In this document: positions 39,401 through 48,400 of the stretch, in pieces | Numbering within the stretch: the first letter of the stretch is position 1 | Layout of the letters: each line of letters begins with the position of its first letter | Assembly (NCBI RefSeq): GCF_037975245.1 | Contig: NC_092566.1 | Location: 6,783,501-6,847,500 of the forward strand | Source of the DNA: Apostichopus japonicus | Taxonomy: Eukaryota; Echinodermata; Holothuroidea; Aspidochirotida; Stichopodidae | Direction: 5' to 3' | Length of the DNA: 64,000 bases | Notes under the pieces: model-generated | The model's input: only the letters and a program-made list of their open reading frames with translations | Databases searched by the model: none | Told to the model about the DNA's origin: nothing | Position numbers and translations under genes: made by a program

Positions 39401-42400
39401 GAATGATTTAGTAATTGACATTTTGAATAAAATGTCTTTAAATTTATCAAATTTATCATGATTTTCCCCAAAGAACATTTCCGATACTACTGTAGTACCT
39501 AGGTTCTGTGTACCCTATAGATTTGTTATAATTGTTTAGCAAGCAATTTTTGGATTTAAATGGGCGTCACAATAACAAAACATTTGAGTCACAGACAGAC
39601 TACTCAGGCATTAGTTTGGCAAATTGCCAAATGGTTGTCTGTAATATTAAATGCATAAACAATCCAGAGGAATACATTTGATCATGTACATGTATGCATG
39701 TCTCTGCCAAAGGAAACAGACACTACCTTACTTTCCAATACTTTAATACTGTTGGTAAAACTCAGAGCTCTACGTAGTAGTATTGATATAGCAAAGAGAT
39801 TGTCTAAATCACATGATGTCTAAAACAATGAAGAGGTTAGGATGATAGGGAAATGAGTTCACAAATGTCAGTTTGCTAAAAGTAATTGTGTAACCAGAAT
39901 TGTAATATTACAGATGAGTACAAGAATTACTTCCCTTAGATTGAGTACATAGTGCCAGCACAAGTACTGAAACATGAATGGGGGGGGGGGGAGGGGGAGT
40001 ATGAGTACAGGCAGCTACTGTATGATAGCAAGTGCATACCAGTACAGCCTCACTTCAAGGCTGCTTCTAAGAAAGACTGTGCACAAAAACTTTAAAATTT
40101 ATCTGGCAAAAATATGCTTGCAATAGCTACTGTATATATATACTGTATATGTTAATAAAGAATACAGTATCCACATTTACTCTGAGAAAATAGTTCCCCC
40201 AATCTTAGATTTCTACTCACTTCCTCCAGACTCCCTTACTCAGTTTGAACTCCTCCAAACTCCTTGACTCAGTTTCTACCTTTCGCAGGCGGTAAACCTC
40301 GATGCCAAATATGCCCCCATATTACCCCAGGCACCGAGGTCAAAATTCCCAATGTTGACAATCTAGTCTAAGACCCCCTTCCCTCTCTTGATATTCTATT
40401 AATGTTATTTACATTTTCTATTGTGTACTTTGCAATGAGGGCAATTATGTAGGTGAAACAGGTTCTCAGTTCTGCTTACGTTTTAATAATCACAAAAAAT
40501 CCAACCGAACATTTCAATCTTCATAGTCATTCTCTCAAAAACCTAAAATGTATTTTAATTGCCTTGAACTTCAAATCCACTACTGAACGTAAACCTAAAG
40601 AAATTGATTGGATCTTTTGTATCAAGTCTCACATCACCGGCCTTAACAAAGACTTATGACCCCTTAACAACTATCAGTTCGCTTTATATGCGTACACCCT
40701 TTAACCACTAGGCTATATGGATACTGACATATGGAAACAATCTGAAAATGTTTCTGTTTAATGGGATCACAGTAAGTTGACAGTTTGTAGAATTGTTATT
40801 AATTGAAAATCAGTTAATGAGAAACCTTGCAGCCACATATTTTGGAAATGGCCCAAAAATTTAAAAATAAATAAATGAATAATAAAATAAAATAAATAAT
40901 AATAATAATGAAACAAAGCTCTTACATATTGTAATACCGTATGTCCAGGCCTTCATAGGCTTGACTCTGGAGCTGTCACGTGACAACTCCCTGCTTGAAT
41001 GAACCCTTGGCTCTCACAGTAAAATACTGTACATACCTGTACTTTGTTTTTGTCCTTGACATTTAGGTGTACACATCAAATTGCTTATATGGAGATTTAT
41101 AGACAAATATTGTGAAAGGTTCTGTGTTTGACATGCTGTATATACACCCTTATCCAACAACATGCAGACAGTATCAAGAACAGTACATCATTGATAATAA
41201 TCATCTACTGTAAACAGTTTCTTAAGTATTGTACCAAATACTGCAACTTCAGAAGCAAGTGAAGTTTTAAGCTGCTTTGATATGGTTCAACAAATTCAAG
41301 ACTGGAGAAATATCAAGCTCTGGCAGGCAACCACAATTGCAGGCACTCCCAAGTACAGTGACTGGAAGTCATATGACAAAACCACAGGGGAAGCAATAAC
41401 ATACTGTAGCATAGTGCACTTTTCCCACAGCAGACAATTCCATGGGATAGGCAGCAGAATGTACAGAACAGCAACTGACTTGATTTTAATTTGATTAAAT
41501 TTGAATTTAGTTTGATTCATAACAATTTAAAGTTGTGCAATCAGCATAGCATAGAGGGTTTTATACAGAAGGGGTGTGGGGGTGGGATAGGGAGAACACA
41601 ACACTTAGTTCAACATAAAACACATCAAAAGGGAGAAATATGTGTAGCAACACTGCATTGAGAAACTCAGCAAAGCTTCAATTTGAGCAATCTGTTTTGA
41701 TTGGCAATATTTTTGGGCAGTTTATCCATTTGCTTTAAGTGCGACATAGGTGAGATAACGGTGTCATTTCCTTTCCTCCCATCTCCCTTTTTCCCTTGGC
41801 CTTATGCTCCTTTTTAGCAGACATAGTTTGTTACAATGTTAGAAAGTTGTATTCCTTCAAAGTGGAGCCACATACATATTTGATGCAAACCCATCATTTG
41901 ACTTATTACTAAGGATAAACCTAGAACCAACACTTCCTAGTTTCCATTCACGGAATAATAGAATGAAAACGTAAAAACCATAGTTCTCTGCTAAAGTGTT
42001 GTGGATATCACATATAAATTGAGCTGACCCAAAATTGCCTAACGAAAATTGCACCCATAAAATAATAGAGCGACCTGCAACTTGTTTACAGTCGACATAC
42101 CGCAGAGAAACATTAAAAGAGCAGAAATCGGAAGACTCAGGGCCGTCTTAATGCATGGGCCCACTGGGCCCTGGCCCAGGGCCCCGCGATGTCAGGGGCC
42201 CCGCAATCGCAGTAACCCCATATCTTAATCTGGGAGGAAAACTTATTGAATAGGCCATTATGCCTGATTGAATTCGATACTTGACAACTTGTGACGAGAG
42301 TTGGTGAAACACTTGAGAGTTTGACATTAAATATTCGAATCTGAGTTGGCAACCCTGGAATATACAATGCCCCGAAGGCTTACAACACCAGACAACTCGG

Positions 42401-45400
42401 ACTTAATAGGCTCTCTCTCATGTGCATAGAAAGCGACATCCTCAAAAAGATTGACTTTCAGCCAATCATACAACATATCATACAACACAATCTGACATAT
42501 AGAAACAATCCGAGAATGTTTCTGTTTGATGGGATCACAGTAAGTTGACAGTTTGCAGATTTGTTATTAATTGAAAATCAGTTAATGAGAAACCTTGCAG
42601 CCACATATTTTGGAAATGGCCAAAAAATTTAAAAATAAATAAATGAATAATTTAATAAAAAAAAATAAAAAAATAATAATGAAACAAGCTCTTACATATT
42701 GTAATACCGTATGTCCAGGCCTTAATAGGCTTGACTCATAGAGCTGTCACATGACATCTCCCTGCTTGAATGAACCCTTGGCTCTCACAGTAAAATAATG
42801 TACATACTTTGTGTTTGTCCTTGACATTCAGGTGTACACATCAAATTGCTTATATGGAGATTTATAGACAAATATTGTGAAAGATTCAGTGTTTGACATA
42901 CTGTATAAACACCCTTATCCAACAACATGCAGACAGTATCAAGAAGAGTACATCATTGATAATAATCATCTTCTGTAAACAGTTTCTTAAGTATTGTACC
43001 AAATACTGCAACTTCAGAAGCAAGTGAAGTTTTAAGCTGCTTTGATATGGTTCAACAAATTCAAGACTGGAGAAATATCAAGCTCTGGCAGGCAACCACA
43101 ATTGCAGGCACTCCCAAGTACAGTGACTGGAAGTCATATGACAAAACCACAGGGGAAGCAATAACAGATAGCATAGTTCACTTTTCCCACAGCAGACAAT
43201 TCCATGGGATAGGCAGCAGAATGTACAGAACAGCAACTGACTTGATTTTAAATTTGATTAAATTTGAATTTAGTTTGATTCATAACAATTTAAAGTTGTG
43301 CAATCAGCATAGCATAGAGGGTTTTATACAGAAGGGGTGTGGGGGTGGGATAGGGAGAACACAACACTTAGTTCAACATAAAACACATCAAAAGGGAGAA
43401 ATATGTGTAGCAACACTGCATTGAGAAACTCAGCAAAGCTTCAATTTGAGCAATCTGTTTTGATTGGCAATATTTCTGGGCAGTTTATCCATTTGGTTTA
43501 AGTGCGACATAGGTGAGATAACGGTGTCATTTCCTTTCCTCCCATCTCCCTTGGCCTTATGCTCCTTTTTAGCAGACATAGTTTGTTACAATGTTAGAAA
43601 GTAGTATTCCTTCAAAGTGGAAACACTGTCACAAACATATTTTATGCAAACCCATCGTTGTACTTAACTTATTACTAGCCCGGATAAACTAAGAACCAAC
43701 ACTTCCTAGTTTCCATTCACGGAATAATAGAATGGAAACGTAAAAACCATAGTTCTCTGCTAAAGTGTTGTGGATATCACGTATGAATTGAGCTGACCCA
43801 AATTTGCTCACGAAAATTGCACCCATAAAATAATAGAACGACCTGCAACTTGTTTACAATCGACCTACCGCAGAAAAACATTAAAAGAGCAGAAATCGGA
43901 ATACTGTACTCCAACAACGTGCTACTATAAACACAAACTAATCTGCCCAGTAATCCTCTTTATAGACAATGTCATATGACTAGATAGCAAGCCTGAACAA
44001 CAAGTAAATATTTGACTTTGTTGACACTAGATTTTAAACTAAATCAAGAATCTGCTTTTAATTTACCAAACTTTTTATTCACCTAATAAACATGTAAGCA
44101 AAAGATTGCTATACATGTACAACACGATGTAAATCTCTAAATTTTCTGTATCTACTTGTAGAATAAATCATTTTTCGGGTAGCAAAAAAAAGGGAGTTTT
44201 TTAAGGTTAAAAAGTTTGAATCATTTTGAATCTTTTAGCAACTATTTTGTCTGATAAATAAAGTTATTTTCAAAGTCTTTCTTCATGATTATGCTTGATG
44301 AAGCACGTAGACATTGGCTGACTTTTGCTAATAGGCTCCGTTAACTTAAAAATGAACACCTGTCTTCATATGAAGCTCAAGTGACACAGGAAATGGTTAA
44401 AAGTTGGCTGCAAAAGAGACATCATCTGACTGTCAACTAATCACATGCAAAACCACAGACTAGACCAGAATTAATTCTATATCATACAGTACTACAGGTC
44501 TCCCACCCACTCAGTATTTTCCAATTCTCTGAGAAGCCATAAAGTTGTAGAAAGCAGGATAAAAATATTCTAAAAGGTACTGTACTGTTCTGTACCTCAG
44601 AGCAGTATTTCTATGCTTAAAAAAATATATATATTTTAAAAAAAAAATTAGAAAAATATATATATATATTTTTTTAAATAAATTTAAAAATAAATAAAAA
44701 GTCTGTACTGTAATAAGCTGTACTGAAATGTGGAAGTTTGTCTGTGACCAATTGGTAAAGGTCCCTGTTCCTTTAATCGTCTATGCCAGGCGGGGGGGGG
44801 GGGGGGGGTCAGAACGTCTGGCTCAGCCATGCAGAAAGAAATACAAAATGCACACTGAATCTGCTATCCAGCATTGCTGCAAATATCTAATATGCATAGG
44901 AATACAGTAATGTTTCCTTAGGTCACACTTATTGTGTACATATATGAACTGTAGGCTAGATGTATGTATTTATAACATTTAGGGTTGACCAACAACATTC
45001 TTCAAAATCAACTCTACAGATGTTGGAAATATTGACTGTTTAATTTTGAAGCATTTTATTCAGTTGTCTCTATTGTGGCTATAAGATTTTGTTTACCTTC
45101 TGTTTGTTTACAAGGAAGTGAAGTGGAGAAAGATGAAGCAAAAAAACTATCTAAATTGAAGTTAATCAACAATCAAATAATAAAAGTTAGCCTATGTCAA
45201 GGTTTAACTGATTGCCAATTTTTGACTAATAAACTAGATGAATATTCACGAGGGCAGCCCATGTATACACAAAAGACATCCTGAATGAGAAATTTCACTC
45301 TTCAGTGTCAAATGGATTATTCAAGATTAAGATGACCCTATCTTCAGTCACCAAGTGTAATAACTGCATGGGTAATCGTCGAGCATAACACAACGAGACC

Positions 45401-48400
45401 CCCCCCCCCCCCGCCCCAGACAAACACACTGCAATCCAGTGTCGCTGTGCCACATTCATAGTAGCACACAAAACAAAAGTTGTGGTGTACTATCACATAG
45501 ATTCAGACCACTCGTTTTTTTCTCCTGGTCATCTTGACATAAACTATCAACACAATAGAGTAGGTCCATCCTGTTTATCTGGTGTTGGAAGTAGTTTCAG
45601 GTTCAGCTGACGAGAATCACTGCTTTAGCTTTTTCCCACTGGTGCTTCTTTTGTTGGCTGTTTTGTGTGGTCAGGGATTATCTTAAGCTTTGTTTGCTGG
45701 CAAGTATAAAATTGATGCTTGGAGGCTTTCTACTCAGTTTTACTCCAGCTTCCTCTTCATGACATACTTGCTTCACATTTTACTCATATATACTGTTCTT
45801 TACTTCATTACTTTGCATTTTACTTTATTACAAAGTACTGTACTCTTATTCATCTATTTGGATTACATTATTACTATTGGATCTTTACAATAATAATAAC
45901 ACTGGAAATCTTACTCTACTTGTGTTGTGTTTATTATGCATCCCCTGTTATAGTACAATTCCACACCCACACACTAGTGAGTACACCAGCCCACAGTTTC
46001 CTCACATAACCAAACTACAATGAGAGTCATTCAGTAACCACAACTGCACATCATGTATGTACCACTACTGTGCAATTAATGAGTAAAAGGTCACTTTCTG
46101 TGAATTTGATATCACAAGACAAATCCTCAACAGTAGCAAGTCTAAAGTTCACACACTTTGTTGAGTATTCTAGACCTGTGTCAACAACTCTTAAGCCCAC
46201 CATACTGTAACCCATGATACTGTGAGTGAATAGAGACATGTGCAATTAAACACTTCATAATACACTATATAGTATTATAAAGTTTAAATTGCACATCACT
46301 CTATTCACTCTCAGTTTCATGGGGTAGGGGGCAGGGGAGGTCTCAAGTACTGGCTTGTAAACAAATGCCATGTGCTTAGCCATCCATTGAATTATTATCT
46401 TTGTGAATAGTGAATATATTTCTTTGATTAGCCAATAATGTGAAAGGCAGGCTTCCCCAGCACAACAGCAGAGGACTGCTGAGGTAATGGTTCTTACACA
46501 ATTCATGAATTCAAGTTTGCTTGAAATTTGTCGATTATCCGTCTAGCGAATAGAAAAATATGAAGCAGACTGTAATTATCTGGCTTCACAGATGCATGTA
46601 ACATTTCTCACAATACTTTTACACACGGTGAAGTAAATACATGTGTTCTTCTAGCGGTAAGTATTGCTGTACATACTGTACTATTGCTACGGTTGCAAAA
46701 TAGATCTCTCTTACCATTTGTACGATGTTAGTCTTTCTGGCGATCTGAGCAACAAAAGAAAAGAAGAAAAGATATATAAACAAGTGGCTTTTACACAAAC
46801 ATGTACAATTGATAAACTCTTTGCAAATTTCATTACACTTTAGAAAAGAGCTGTGTGTTGCCCGCATGTTCAAGCTGCCAGTGTACGATAATAGACGATG
46901 TTTCAAGTGTGTCTTCCAAAAGAACAACATAATCAACACGACGTTAAAAACAGAATAAAACAAAATACTGTTTATACTCGAAGCAGCTAAATGTGTTTGT
47001 GTTCTGTCATATCAATACAATTCAGTACAAATCAACTTCTTGGCTTCAAGTTGTTAAATGAATGTCACAACAGATCACCCTCTCAATTTCTTTCAATACA
47101 AACATACACTTTGACTATAGTGATGCGAATGGTTAAACCGTGAGACCGACCAACAGAATTACTACTCGGACCAGATATTCGTCAAATCACGAACACCTTT
47201 CTCCATTTGAAAGTTACATTTTAATTCGAATTAATGAAAGGGAGTGACTAGTAAATTTATATAAATATGCAACCTTACCATATATATAAATCAGTTCACA
47301 GGTCCAACGACAACAGTTATTTACGATCTTACCATAGACGTGACTGAAGGCCTCCATAGCCACATTGTAACATCAGGCTCATGTATGCCCCCTAAAGTAT
47401 AGGCCTAGATGGGTTTTAGGTTGAATGTGTAATGAACGAGGTACTCTGGGACCGACTGAAATTTCCGGTCGGGTACCAGGGCACAAATTTTTGGACCATT
47501 TCTGTCAGTGTCACGCATTTAAATAAAGATGAACCTTATCAGGCTTAATAGACCTGAATATGTCAGTGCACGTTGACACAGTTCAGTTTCAATATTAAAG
47601 GCTAATTAAATTATCCATAAAAAAAGTGGGACTAGCTTAATCATTTCAATTCTAAACTGATAGTGGTAGTTTGTCGAAGCTGACAAAACCGTCAGAGTCG
47701 ATAGCGCCAGAAATTGTCCAAAATGTCAGCTGCCAAAAGGTGCAACAAAAAGAAAAGCCCTCCCCCCAAAAATGGGACAGGTAACCAACAAACCTTTGAG
47801 ATTTAATTCTTGGCAGTCTGCGCGAACAAATGAACGCAGTCTCTGCCGCAGCGAGTTGCGGTTACGCGATAAACTTTACAGGACATCATATACACAACAA
47901 ACAAACTTCAAGGGAAGAAAATGTGTAGTGCATGTAAGTAAAGCTAGCTCAAAACGCCTTGCATCAAGCAAGGCTGAGAAATGTCACACCTAAAAAAAAA
48001 GGTTCATCATTTAAGTACTTGAATGAAATACAGATTATTTCTTCATTCATGTTTTAAATATGTTACACGGCTGCAAAACTTTTTTCATTTCACTGCTAAG
48101 TTCCTACGACTGATTTTTTTACCATAGGCCTCTAGAGACAAAATCAGCATCATAGTAAGTTTGAATGTAGGTGCTCATAAAGCTCAGTACTACCTTTCAC
48201 GTTCTTCATCTGATAATAATTTTATCTTATCAACAGAGTGCGCTCGTTATCCATATTTTCATTTATTGTGCTTAAGTTTCTTGTACGTTTTCCGTCCCCC
48301 GTTTTAACGTTTCCTGTTGACGTCTTTAGCGTTTTGACGACCATATTTCAAAGTAAGTAAGTAAGTACATTGTAGGCCTACTCTCACACTCATCAAAATA

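Noticed and set aside
41282-43424. Open frames beginning MVQQIQDW in the duplicated 1.4-kb units
   Set aside because: The copies differ by indels that change the frame downstream, no splice context or known domain is seen, and composition matches the surrounding intron.
47330-47375. Alternative FNIP first exon reading [11 protein letters not shown] with a GTAAGA donor
   Set aside because: Its phase puts a stop codon into either the microexon or exon 3, while the exon at 50670-50746 fits both phase and the family N-terminal motif.
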